A model generated the notes under the pieces. That model saw only the letters and a program-made list of their open reading frames with translations, did not search any database and was not told the origin of the DNA. Below, piece after piece: positions 41,882 through 50,605 of a stretch of DNA of 64,000 bases. Positions within the stretch are counted from its first letter, which is position 1, and each line of letters begins with the position of its first letter. A program made the translations under genes and the position numbers. This stretch comes from CAYPTY01 sp964413935 (GTDB lineage: Bacteria; Bacteroidota; Rhodothermia; Balneolales; Balneolaceae), in the NCBI GenBank assembly GCA_964413935.1, contig CAYPTY010000010.1, positions 1 through 64,000 on the forward strand, written 5' to 3'.

Positions 41882-43180
41882 ATGGTAAGTCATTCTCCGC
41901 ATAGCGACAATTCAAGACTACGCGTTTACTTCATAGGCTTTACCATACTATGTTCATATCTGGCCGCTATTGTTCACCTGGCTGAGGGAGCTGCTATTCC
42001 GGTTACCCCATTTCAGGTTGCGCTGGGATTATCCATACCACTTTTTCTGATCACAAAACTGATTGACAGAAATCTGTTTATCAGGCTCTTCCAATTTGAG
42101 TATACCCTTAATCTCCTCATCATCGTCATCTTAATATCACTTTTATACTCACCAGGGCGGATTGATGGTACTTTTTACTTTATTCGATACCTGGTACTTC
42201 TGTTTTTTGCTTATGTGGTATTAAATACCGAGTTCAAGCTCAGGGACGTATATGTACTCTTGTTTTTGATTGCAGTTGTGAATGTATTTACCTCTGTTTT
42301 ATCCATTCGTGAAATTGCACTCAATCCAGAAGTTGCAGCCTTTAATTACTTAAATCAGGGTCTTAAGCTCTATCGGGCATCTGGCAATGTTTATATGGAT
42401 CCAAACCGTTATGCCGCCAGTCTTTTTCTGCCACTGGCATTCACATTCAGTGTTTTTCTCGAGCCAGAAATAAAAAAGAAATGGAGGTTGCTCGCAGCCA
42501 TCCTTTTCGGAGTTATGTTTGCCGGATTATTGATTTCTTATTCAAGAAGTGGGTGGGTATCCGTTGGAGTTATGCTGCTGATCATCACACTATTCAAAAA
42601 AAGAGCAGGCTTTGTTCTGCTACTCTTAATTCCTGCATTCATCATATTGTTTTCGATTGAATCATACCGGGTTTTAATACTCAGTATCGTTGACCGGTTG
42701 TTGAACATTTTTGCAGGTTCTGATGATACATCTTCCGGAATTCGAATACTGCTTGGCCTGGGTGGCCTTCACATGTTTGCTGATTCATTTATGCTGGGGA
42801 TGGGCTTCAGATCTTTCCCGGTGGTTTTTCCTGAGTACTTCAATGGCTTACAGACTGCGTTTATCGTAGAACCACACAACATCATCTATACCATAATGGC
42901 TGAAATCGGCTTGCATGGGCTCTTTATCTGTTCGATAATTGCCATTTATGTTATGCGTGTTGCCTATCAAAATCTAAAATGGTCAGCCAATACTCAGCAA
43001 AGGTTGATCAATATCTCCCTGATCGCCTCCCTGATCGCCTACTTTATATTTTATCAGTTCTATGGTGGTGGATTATTTGATGACCGTATCTATATGATTG
43101 TAGCACTGGTATTTGTTATGCTCTATATGAGGGAAGGCAATACATTAGAGCAATCACAGGCAATTAAGTCAGGGAATTGA
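41882..43180 (+). CDS. O-antigen polymerase/ligase family membrane protein
   Basis: 432 residues with about ten membrane segments and a large extracellular loop around 275-345 (SDDTSSGIRILLGLGGLHMF, partly quoted). The arrangement matches the Wzy/WaaL family; polymerase and ligase cannot be told apart by eye. It follows the Wzz-like gene by 9 bases, which favours Wzy. Its end overlaps the convergent glycosyltransferase by 17 bases. Confidence 0.85.
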   Translation: MVSHSPHSDNSRLRVYFIGFTILCSYLAAIVHLAEGAAIPVTPFQVALGLSIPLFLITKLIDRNLFIRLFQFEYTLNLLIIVILISLLYSPGRIDGTFYFIRYLVLLFFAYVVLNTEFKLRDVYVLLFLIAVVNVFTSVLSIREIALNPEVAAFNYLNQGLKLYRASGNVYMDPNRYAASLFLPLAFTFSVFLEPEIKKKWRLLAAILFGVMFAGLLISYSRSGWVSVGVMLLIITLFKKRAGFVLLLLIPAFIILFSIESYRVLILSIVDRLLNIFAGSDDTSSGIRILLGLGGLHMFADSFMLGMGFRSFPVVFPEYFNGLQTAFIVEPHNIIYTIMAEIGLHGLFICSIIAIYVMRVAYQNLKWSANTQQRLINISLIASLIAYFIFYQFYGGGLFDDRIYMIVALVFVMLYMREGNTLEQSQAIKSGN

Positions 43181-44393
43181 GTTCAGAAATTATTTTCTCT
43201 GCCAGTTTATTACGGTCAAATTTCTTCTGAATAAAGGCTCTGGCATTGCGACTGAGTTCTTTAACCTGCTCGGGATCATTCTTCAACTGCTGTATGGCTT
43301 CAGCCATAGCTTCGGGGTTGTGAGGTTCTACCGTGACACCGCTTTTACTCTTTCGGGTTACTTTTGAAATACTCTTTAAATCCGAACTGATCACAGGCAC
43401 CCCGCAGGATAAATACTCGTAAAACTTCACGGTAATAACCGAATCAAATATGGGCTTCATCTTCATGGGATTCACTGCCAGATCAAACAGTGAAATATAA
43501 TGCGGAACCTGTCTGTACGGCTTTAAACCCACCCAGGTCACATTATTGGGCTTCAGTTCATCCAGCATGGTGGTAAGCAGATTGTTTCTGCCACCATCAC
43601 CAACCAGCAGAAAATGAATGTCCGGATCGGATTCACAAATCTTTGCCGTCCTGATCAGGGTATCCAGATCATGAATCAGCCCCAGAGAGCCCACATAACC
43701 GATGATAAATTTATTGCGGTCAAGCACTTCATCGATTTCCAGTTCCTCATCTGCAACTCTGGAAAACAGGGCAGTATCCACACCGTTATAAATCACTTTC
43801 ACAGGGGTTTCCGGACATTTCTCCTGTATGATGTTTGCAGCAATATTGGTGACGGGAATAACCAGATCGGCCCCACGGTAAATAATCTTCTCCAGCCATA
43901 AACCCAGCCGATACACCAGCGATATTTCGCTGCGAAAGGAATCACGGGCCGAATCCGGCCACAAATCGCGAACTTCAAATACAAATTTAGTACCCAGGAT
44001 CTTGCTTAACAGCATGGCGCTGAGTCCGGCAAAGAGGGGTGGGGAGGTACAGTAAACCACATCATAGCGGTGTCCCATCTTCAGTACATAGAAAAAGGAG
44101 GAGAACATGAATGAGATAAACAAACTGAGCTGCTCCCGGATGTCTCTGCGCTTGGTAATCCAAACCCAGATACGATGAACGGTGATGTTATCCGTCACTT
44201 TCTCGGTATAACTCGAGCCTTCCTCATAACCCTCATAACGTTCGCCAATGGGATAGTTCGGCAATTCGGTCACCACATCTACTTTCCAGCCTCTTTCACC
44301 CAGTCTTCTGACGATGGATTCACTGCGAACCGCGCCCGCACCTACTTCAGGCGGATAATACTGTGAAAGGTATAAGATGCGTTTGGTGGACAC
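43164..44393 (-). CDS. Glycosyltransferase family 4 (WbuB-like)
   Basis: 409 residues. The N terminus RILYLSQYYPPEVGAGAVR is typical of the WbuB-like GT4 group. The donor site is in KFYEYLSCGVPVISSDL near 318, and VFEVRDLWPDSA near 145 is another mark of the group. WbuB-like enzymes add a sugar to an O-antigen or capsule unit. It lies upstream of nothing on its own strand except, 21 bases behind its start, the SLBB export gene, so the two form a short minus-strand unit. Confidence 0.88.
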   Translation of the reverse strand: MSTKRILYLSQYYPPEVGAGAVRSESIVRRLGERGWKVDVVTELPNYPIGERYEGYEEGSSYTEKVTDNITVHRIWVWITKRRDIREQLSLFISFMFSSFFYVLKMGHRYDVVYCTSPPLFAGLSAMLLSKILGTKFVFEVRDLWPDSARDSFRSEISLVYRLGLWLEKIIYRGADLVIPVTNIAANIIQEKCPETPVKVIYNGVDTALFSRVADEELEIDEVLDRNKFIIGYVGSLGLIHDLDTLIRTAKICESDPDIHFLLVGDGGRNNLLTTMLDELKPNNVTWVGLKPYRQVPHYISLFDLAVNPMKMKPIFDSVITVKFYEYLSCGVPVISSDLKSISKVTRKSKSGVTVEPHNPEAMAEAIQQLKNDPEQVKELSRNARAFIQKKFDRNKLAEKIISELNSLT

Positions 44394-44414
44394 TAGATGC
44401 TTTTAAATCCCATA

Positions 44415-46199
44415 TTATCGGGTAACAACTACTATAGTAGTTACCGCAGTCGCGATGGTGGAAATGGTTGCCAGTATCAAGCTCACACGATTGTTTTTCA
44501 GGTTTTCCTGCTGAATCTGATAGGCCCTGAGCGAGGTCACATCCTCAAAGGGTATACGATCAGCAAACAGGATATCACCGGATTCAACCGTGCCATCCCG
44601 CAGGTGTTTCCAGGCCAGACTGCCGGCTTTGATCAGAATCACTCTTTCTGAATTGGCGGCAAGGGTTAATCCGCCGGCCATCCGTATGTACTCTGCCTTG
44701 GTATAATTTTCATCAAAAGGATAACGACCCGGTCGCTCAAATTGTCCGATAAGGGTTACCTGCTGTTCATCCCGAGGGATGTAAATTTTATCTCCGTCCC
44801 GAAGTATAATTTCATTGAGCGACTGCTCACTGCTCAGGTCAACCGGAAAGCGATTGGGATTTAAAGCGGTTTCCAGTTCGAAATAATCAAATCCTTCCAG
44901 ATACTGATCTGATGAGCGGGTTAATGCATTCAGGTTCAACTCATTTGATACCCCGCGACTGTCCGTATTCCCACGCTCGATGTAGGCACCCTTTAGCAGG
45001 GCTTGTTCCCGGATACCACCGCTGTTCTCAAGTACCTCTGCCAGTGTGCTTTCTCCATCTGTGATCGGATAAATACCCGGATATTCTACTTCGCCATAAA
45101 CCCAGGCCGCTGCATTTTTTGTTTTTTCTGAGAAAGGAACCAATACCCGGTCATTGGGCTGAAGCTGAAAATCCACGGCTTCTTCTTTCGTTATTTCGAT
45201 GTCGCTGAGGCTTCCATTTTGCTGTCGCTGAATAATGAAACGGGTCGAATCTGCTTCGCTTAAATATCCGCCGGCAATTTCCAGCAAATGTTCGATGTTG
45301 TCACCCGGGTGAAAGGTTTCATCGAAAGAAATCTGTACGGCTCCACCCATCCCGATGCGGGGGGCATAAGCGGAATGCTTTTTTACCAGTATGCGATCAC
45401 CGCTGTGCAGATAAGGGTTAAATTCAAGGTTACCGCTCTTATAGTAGCCGTATAGGTCGACCAGCTCCGTGTCACCGTTTGCCCGTTTTATTTCGATATT
45501 GCGCAGATCATATTTCTGCTGCAGCTCTTCCACCCGCCTCGAATCGGTACTTCTAAGCTCATTTTGTGCTGCGATACGCTCAAAATCGACCCCGGTAAAA
45601 GAAGGTCGGGCAGGATTCGCCTGGGTTTCCAGTTCGGCCTGCTGGTCCACAAGCGGAATTACAATTTCGGTATTGGCCAGGTATCCGCTGACCAGAAAAT
45701 CAGATCGTGCTCCCGGGGGCAGATTATGCTTTCCGGGCAGTGGAATATCACCACCCACATGGACGGCAACCGGCTTGGGCTGATCAACGGTAACGCTGAC
45801 TACCGTATTCTTGATGCGGCCGGAAAAAGCCTCTTTAATTTTATCGGTTGCCTCACTCAGGCTTAAGCCTTTTACGGAGATCAGGCCAACAGTTGGCATG
45901 GATACATCTCCGCTGGCATTCACAACCAGGCCACGATAGGCAAATTCAAAGGATCCGGATCCGTAAACAGAGATCACATCCAAGGGCCCCAGCTGATAGG
46001 TATCCGCTTCTATGAATCCATCAAGAGGTGCAGACAATGTCAGCAACTGTAGGCCGGCATTATCGGTGTAAATTCTGGAGTTGATATTAAGTGTGGTTCC
46101 CAGATCAGAATTACCGGACGTACCGGTATTTTGGGTGAATGCAGTACTGCCAAAGAACAGGATACAGACTGCAGTCAGGAAATAACGTGTGAGATTCAT
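44415..46199 (-). CDS. SLBB-domain polysaccharide export protein
   Basis: 594 residues. A signal peptide (1-22) is followed by the PES domain (YQLGPLDVISVYGSGSFEF near 67 and SVKGLSLSEATDKI near 103) and several SLBB domains (about 250-330, 365-440, 475-540). A C-terminal membrane helix lies at about 572-592. These proteins form the outer-membrane gate for polysaccharide (Wza-type). The C-terminal helix instead of a Wza-style amphipathic helix is common in this group. It completes the export machinery with the Wzz-like and flippase genes nearby. Confidence 0.9.
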   Translation of the reverse strand: MNLTRYFLTAVCILFFGSTAFTQNTGTSGNSDLGTTLNINSRIYTDNAGLQLLTLSAPLDGFIEADTYQLGPLDVISVYGSGSFEFAYRGLVVNASGDVSMPTVGLISVKGLSLSEATDKIKEAFSGRIKNTVVSVTVDQPKPVAVHVGGDIPLPGKHNLPPGARSDFLVSGYLANTEIVIPLVDQQAELETQANPARPSFTGVDFERIAAQNELRSTDSRRVEELQQKYDLRNIEIKRANGDTELVDLYGYYKSGNLEFNPYLHSGDRILVKKHSAYAPRIGMGGAVQISFDETFHPGDNIEHLLEIAGGYLSEADSTRFIIQRQQNGSLSDIEITKEEAVDFQLQPNDRVLVPFSEKTKNAAAWVYGEVEYPGIYPITDGESTLAEVLENSGGIREQALLKGAYIERGNTDSRGVSNELNLNALTRSSDQYLEGFDYFELETALNPNRFPVDLSSEQSLNEIILRDGDKIYIPRDEQQVTLIGQFERPGRYPFDENYTKAEYIRMAGGLTLAANSERVILIKAGSLAWKHLRDGTVESGDILFADRIPFEDVTSLRAYQIQQENLKNNRVSLILATISTIATAVTTIVVVTR

Positions 46200-46275
46200 T
46201 AAATAAGCGTGGGTGTACCGTTCAATTCCGAAAATTACAGGTTCTACCCCTCAAAAGAAACGGATTTATTGGTTT

Positions 46276-47151
46276 CTACCTGCGGGACAATATTATCCCG
46301 CTGATTACAAATGAGGCCCCAACATACTGTATCCATGTTAACTCTTCATTAAGCAGCACCACTCCAAAGAATAACCCGAGTACCGGAACCAGGTTCTGAT
46401 AGGTTGCTGTGCGAACCGCTCCTATTTTGACCAGCCCGTTATTCCAGATCAGGTAAGCAAGTCCCACCGCAAGTGCACCTGAGTATAAAATGGCCCCATA
46501 TGACGGCAGTGTAACCTTTTCCCAGTCCACCTCAAGCAGAGAAGGTAAGCCGATCATAAATAGCATAATCGCCCCGAGTATAGACATCAACGAAGAATAC
46601 TGAAGTGGGGTGTAGCTTTTCAGAAAACGCTTGGACAGAATGGTGTAAATCGCCCAGAACATAGCCGCAAGCACACATATCAGATCACCAATAAAGGTTT
46701 CGGAGGCAAATGAAATATCATTTTTACCGCCGGCAATAATGAGGGATACGCCCATGAAAGCTAGAACGACTCCCATCCCGTTTATCCGGCTGATCTTTTC
46801 TTCGGTAAACAGATGAGAAAAGAGGGCGACCCAGACCGGAATGGTTCCCAGCATCACCGCTGCATTGGCGCTGAGGGTGAAATCAATCCCGATAATGAAG
46901 GTGACCTGATAAATAACGTTGCCGATCACCGCCATACCCAGCAGGGGTAACCAGTCTTTTCGGTGGAATCGTAATCGCTGCCCACGCCAGCGAAGGGCCA
47001 GATACAGCGTTCCGGCAGCAAACAAAAAACGGAGTCCGTTAAAACTGAAGGCATCCAGCTGCTGCAGCGTAACTTTAATAATGCTGAAATTCAGGGCCCA
47101 GATGATGGCCACCAGCACCAGGCTGAGATCGGTTAGATAGGATCGGTTCAA
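46276..47151 (-). CDS. EamA/DMT superfamily transporter
   Basis: 291 residues with ten hydrophobic segments, in two EamA repeats of five helices. The pattern NFSIIKVTLQQLDAFSFNGLR near 20, here in part, and the second half VPVLGLFFGVVLLNEELTW near 255 are typical. Cargo unknown, probably a small metabolite. It is divergent from the TetR gene across a gap holding a promoter and operator for the latter. Not linked to the polysaccharide genes by function. Confidence 0.9.
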   Translation of the reverse strand: MNRSYLTDLSLVLVAIIWALNFSIIKVTLQQLDAFSFNGLRFLFAAGTLYLALRWRGQRLRFHRKDWLPLLGMAVIGNVIYQVTFIIGIDFTLSANAAVMLGTIPVWVALFSHLFTEEKISRINGMGVVLAFMGVSLIIAGGKNDISFASETFIGDLICVLAAMFWAIYTILSKRFLKSYTPLQYSSLMSILGAIMLFMIGLPSLLEVDWEKVTLPSYGAILYSGALAVGLAYLIWNNGLVKIGAVRTATYQNLVPVLGLFFGVVLLNEELTWIQYVGASFVISGIILSRR

Positions 47152-47216
47152 TAGTTATCAGGTTTAGGCAGGAAAAGATAGGGTTTAATTTTAACCTAAG
47201 AAGCCATGCAACTTTT

Positions 47217-47249
47217 TTTGAAACCTTTCCGTTGTGCTCCGTAAATATG
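47217..47249 (+). promoter_or_regulatory. Candidate promoter of the TetR gene
   Basis: TTTG (47217-47220), a 21-base spacer, and TAAATATG (47242-47249, one mismatch to TAnnTTTG). It would start transcription just before the palindrome at 47266-47278. Confidence 0.4.
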
Positions 47250-47265
47250 ACCTTAATTCAAAAAA

Positions 47266-47278
47266 TGACTCACAGTCA
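47266..47278. promoter_or_regulatory. Palindromic TetR operator candidate, site 1
   Basis: TGACT-CAC-AGTCA: perfect 5-base arms about 3 to 16 bases before the ATG at 47282, overlapping the expected transcription start. A matching site lies after the gene, which supports autoregulation by the TetR protein. Confidence 0.6.
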
Positions 47279-47281
47279 GTA

Positions 47282-47935
47282 ATGGGAACTGCACAACGCA
47301 AAGAACGGGAAAAAGAATTACGCAGAGCTGCCATCCTGCAAGCGGCCGAACTAATCATCCTGGAAAAAGGGCATGAAAACCTGAACATGGATGAGGTTGC
47401 CGAGAGAGCAGAACTCAGTAAGGGAACCTTGTACCTTTATTTCAGTTCCAAAACGGAACTTATCATCGGGATTGTCCATAAGGCGATGTCAATTCTGGAT
47501 GCAAAGATTGCTGATGTCATCACCCGTGACTTAACCGGTATTGAAATCATCCATCAGATTGCTGAGGAATACCTTCACTTTGCCAGTCAGCATCCGGAGT
47601 ACTATTCGGCTATGCAGTTTTATGAGAATCTGAACGGATCAACCGATCTGGGCAGTAGTGATTATCTGCAATCCTGCTCCGAATACCTCAGAAGAACCTT
47701 CTCTTACACGGTCAGGGCCATTCAAACCGGAATGCAAGACGGCACTATCCGTTCCGATTATGAACCCAAAGAGCTTTCACTACTGCTGTGGTCCATTTCA
47801 AAGGGTATTGTGCACATGTCATACCAGCAAAAAAGTAATCCTCAGCTGCAATTCCTTTCTGATTTCGGAATGCAGACGGAGGCATTGCCCGAAAACTTTA
47901 TAAAGTTTATGGAACATGGAATCGCTTCCACTTAA
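47282..47935 (+). CDS. TetR/AcrR family transcriptional regulator
   Basis: 217 residues from ATG 47282, chosen because the palindrome would otherwise be inside the gene. The N-terminal DNA-binding domain (about 10-57) includes the helix-turn-helix MDEVAERAELSKGTLYLYF, partly quoted, near 35-53. The rest is a ligand-binding domain. It precedes a TolC/adaptor/RND pump operon in the same direction, so it most likely represses the pump and itself until a drug-like ligand binds. Confidence 0.92.
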   Translation: MGTAQRKEREKELRRAAILQAAELIILEKGHENLNMDEVAERAELSKGTLYLYFSSKTELIIGIVHKAMSILDAKIADVITRDLTGIEIIHQIAEEYLHFASQHPEYYSAMQFYENLNGSTDLGSSDYLQSCSEYLRRTFSYTVRAIQTGMQDGTIRSDYEPKELSLLLWSISKGIVHMSYQQKSNPQLQFLSDFGMQTEALPENFIKFMEHGIAST

Positions 47936-47941
47936 AAAGCC

Positions 47942-47954
47942 TGACTTATGGTCA
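47942..47954. promoter_or_regulatory. Palindromic TetR operator candidate, site 2
   Basis: TGAC-TTATG-GTCA, 13 bases like site 1 and sharing its TGACT start. It lies 7 bases after the tetR stop and ahead of the TolC gene of the pump operon. Confidence 0.55.
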
Positions 47955-48033
47955 ATTTTCGTAACCCGTGAATACTAATATCGTAACCTGCGCTTCAGTA
48001 AATCTTTCACTTATGACCTTCATTCTAAAAACA

Positions 48034-49494
48034 ATGAACTTCAGGGCACCCATCCTTTTACTGCTGTTCACCCTTTTTATCTCAAACAGCTTGCAGGCAC
48101 AGGAAAACCCCAGTCAGTTAAACAGCCTGCTTGGGCAGGATCGCACACTGAGCATTGATCAGGCGATAAATGTGGCACTGGCAAACAATACCCAGATCAA
48201 ACGGGCTTTGCTTTCCATTGATGATGCTGATGAACTGGTCAAAATTGCCTACTCCGAAGTATTACCGGATGTCACTTCATCCGTTAATTATGTACGGAAC
48301 ATTGAAATTCCGGTCAGCTTCCTGCCTGCAGAGATTTTTGATCCCACTCAGCCTCCCGGCACCTTCATTCCGGTCGCCTTTGGTACCGATAACAACTGGC
48401 AGGGTGGTATAAATGTAAGCCAGAACATATTCAGGGGAGAAGCTATTATTGGTATTGCAAGTTCAACGGTTTTCAAAAAAGTACAGGAAGAGCTCTACCG
48501 GGCCACAGCTCAGCAGATTGTGACCCAAACCCGAACCGCCTACTATCAGGTACTCATCGCAAAAGAAAACCTGCGTCTTCAGGAAATACAGATCAGACGG
48601 CTGGAAGAGAATCTTGCTGATAATGAAGCCCGGTTCCGGGCCGGACTCATTGAAGAATACGATGTTTTGCGTGTTCGGGTACAGCTGAGTAATGAGCGCC
48701 CACTCCTTATTGATGCAGAATACGCCCTCGATGAAGCCTACCGAAACCTAAATGTGGTACTTGGCCTGCCTGTTGATTTTGAATTTCAGGTTGAGGGAAA
48801 CCTGAACAACTTTGATATCCTGAATGTGGATGAAGCTGCTGCTGAAAATGCAGATCTGCGAATGGTCGATCAGATGAATCCATACCGCTTTGAAGAAACC
48901 GGAACACCGGCTGAAGTATGGACGGATTCACGCGGGGATATCAGAATACTGGAATCTCAGATCAACCTCAAAGACAAAGAAATAACCGCCATTCAGTCCC
49001 GCTTTCTGCCAACCATTTCGGCCACTTACGGGTTAAACTGGAATGCAGTGGAAGCAGGTACCCTGGATCCCTTTGAAAATGCAGTTCGGGCACAGACCAT
49101 CGGCGTTTCTGTCAGCCTGCCACTATTTTCAGGCCTTGAACGAATTTCAAATGTGAAAAGAGCTAAAATTCAGCGTAAAGATCTGGAAGTACAGAAAAGA
49201 GAAGCCATGCTGAATGCAAAGAATGAAATCACTACCGCGCAGGAAAACCTGAATCAGGTGTTTGAGACCGCACAGGCTCGCCGAGAGGCACTTGAACAGG
49301 CTCAGAGAGGTTATGAGATCGCAAAATCCAGATTCGATAACGGTCTTGGTACTCAGCTTGACCTCACGGAAGCTGAACTCCAGGTTCGGCAGGCCGAACT
49401 GAATTATGCATCACTCATTTTTAATTACCTCACCGCAAAAGCACAGTATGATCTGGCAACCGGACAGGTACCATTTATTGATATTCAAAATTAA
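48034..49494 (+). CDS. TolC-family outer-membrane channel (RND pump)
   Basis: 486 residues from ATG 48034, chosen because the signal peptide NFRAPILLLLFTLFISNSLQA, partly quoted, begins there. An ATG at 48013 is also possible. The TolC duplication is visible: LSIDQAINVALANNTQIKRAL near 43, partly quoted, and YEIAKSRFDNGLGTQLDLTEAELQVRQAE, partly quoted, near 428. It forms the outer-membrane duct for the RND pump encoded downstream. Adaptor and permease genes follow on the same strand. Confidence 0.92.
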   Translation: MNFRAPILLLLFTLFISNSLQAQENPSQLNSLLGQDRTLSIDQAINVALANNTQIKRALLSIDDADELVKIAYSEVLPDVTSSVNYVRNIEIPVSFLPAEIFDPTQPPGTFIPVAFGTDNNWQGGINVSQNIFRGEAIIGIASSTVFKKVQEELYRATAQQIVTQTRTAYYQVLIAKENLRLQEIQIRRLEENLADNEARFRAGLIEEYDVLRVRVQLSNERPLLIDAEYALDEAYRNLNVVLGLPVDFEFQVEGNLNNFDILNVDEAAAENADLRMVDQMNPYRFEETGTPAEVWTDSRGDIRILESQINLKDKEITAIQSRFLPTISATYGLNWNAVEAGTLDPFENAVRAQTIGVSVSLPLFSGLERISNVKRAKIQRKDLEVQKREAMLNAKNEITTAQENLNQVFETAQARREALEQAQRGYEIAKSRFDNGLGTQLDLTEAELQVRQAELNYASLIFNYLTAKAQYDLATGQVPFIDIQN

Positions 49495-49513
49495 ACTTCA
49501 GTCAACAAATAAA

Positions 49514-50593
49514 ATGAACATCAGGAAAACTTACGTATTCACACTCCTTTCCATGCTAATGATATCATGTAATGGCGGAGAAGAGGGACCCGGCCAGCAG
49601 GATGCCGTTCGAAAAGTAAATGTGCATAGTCAGGCTGTAGAAACCAATGATTTCAACTCCTATGTGAGAGTAGTAGGTAGAGTTGAAACATCTGATGATA
49701 TACAGATTTCGGCTGAGGTTAACGGCAGATTAATGTCGTACCGTGTTGCTGAAGGACAGTTTGTCAGAAAAGGTGAAATTATTGCTGTAATTGATGATGC
49801 AAAACTGAAACAGCAAAAAGCCCAGCTTCAGGCCGCAAGCAGTCAGGCAAGGGAAAATTACGAGCGACTAAAACGCATTTTTGAGGAAGATAATGTTGGC
49901 TCCGAAATCAATTACCTGAATGCAAAATACGCCTACGAGCAGGCTTCAGCCCAGCTTGAGTCTGTGGAAGTAGATCTGCAAAACACCAAGGTAAAAGCTC
50001 CTTTCGAAGGCAGGGTAGAACGCTATCTGGTAAATGAGGGTGAAATGGCTTCAGCGGGAATGCCATTGGTACGCTTTATAGGATCTGAAAAATTTGTGGT
50101 GGCTGCTGGTGTTCCTGCCCGATATGCCAATGTGATCAACAGTGGCTCATTTGCTGAAATCTGGTTCGACGATCAGGATCCGGACACCCTCGAAGGCCGT
50201 ATCACCTATGTGGGCCGAAGTATCAACCAGCAAAACAGGACATTCAGAATTGAAGTGCAGTTACCTGAAAAAGAATACAGTTATAAAGTGGATATGGTAG
50301 CAAACCTGCGACTGAGTACCCTATCGGAATCCAATGTCATCGTGCTTTCTGAAGAGTTCATCTATCGAAAAAACGATGATTATGTGGTTTTCCTGGTTGA
50401 TCAGGATGATCAGGGCAACAGCATTGCAAGAGAAAGGATAATTGAACTGGGACCTTCCTACAAAACGAATGTGATCGTGAGAAGTGGCCTGCGGCCCGGA
50501 GATGAGCTTATCACCACCGGCTCAGCATTCCTGAATGAGGGGATGCGCATTCAGGTCTTTGAAAATGAAGATCAACCAATAGCTTCACAGTAA
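49514..50593 (+). CDS. RND pump periplasmic adaptor, lipoprotein
   Basis: 359 residues from ATG 49514; a longer frame to 49406 overlaps the tolC end and is not preferred. A lipoprotein signal ends at MLMISC (Cys19 or 20), so the adaptor is anchored by lipid. A lipoyl-like segment (RLMSYRVAEGQFVRKGEIIAVID, partly quoted), a helical hairpin (about 98-155) and beta-barrel regions follow. It links the TolC duct to the RND permease. Confidence 0.92.
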   Translation: MNIRKTYVFTLLSMLMISCNGGEEGPGQQDAVRKVNVHSQAVETNDFNSYVRVVGRVETSDDIQISAEVNGRLMSYRVAEGQFVRKGEIIAVIDDAKLKQQKAQLQAASSQARENYERLKRIFEEDNVGSEINYLNAKYAYEQASAQLESVEVDLQNTKVKAPFEGRVERYLVNEGEMASAGMPLVRFIGSEKFVVAAGVPARYANVINSGSFAEIWFDDQDPDTLEGRITYVGRSINQQNRTFRIEVQLPEKEYSYKVDMVANLRLSTLSESNVIVLSEEFIYRKNDDYVVFLVDQDDQGNSIARERIIELGPSYKTNVIVRSGLRPGDELITTGSAFLNEGMRIQVFENEDQPIASQ

Positions 50594-50605
50594 CAATTTA
50601 AAACC

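Noticed and set aside
49406..49513. Longer adaptor N terminus overlapping the tolC gene.
   Set aside because: Has no signal character; the lipoprotein signal begins at ATG 49514.
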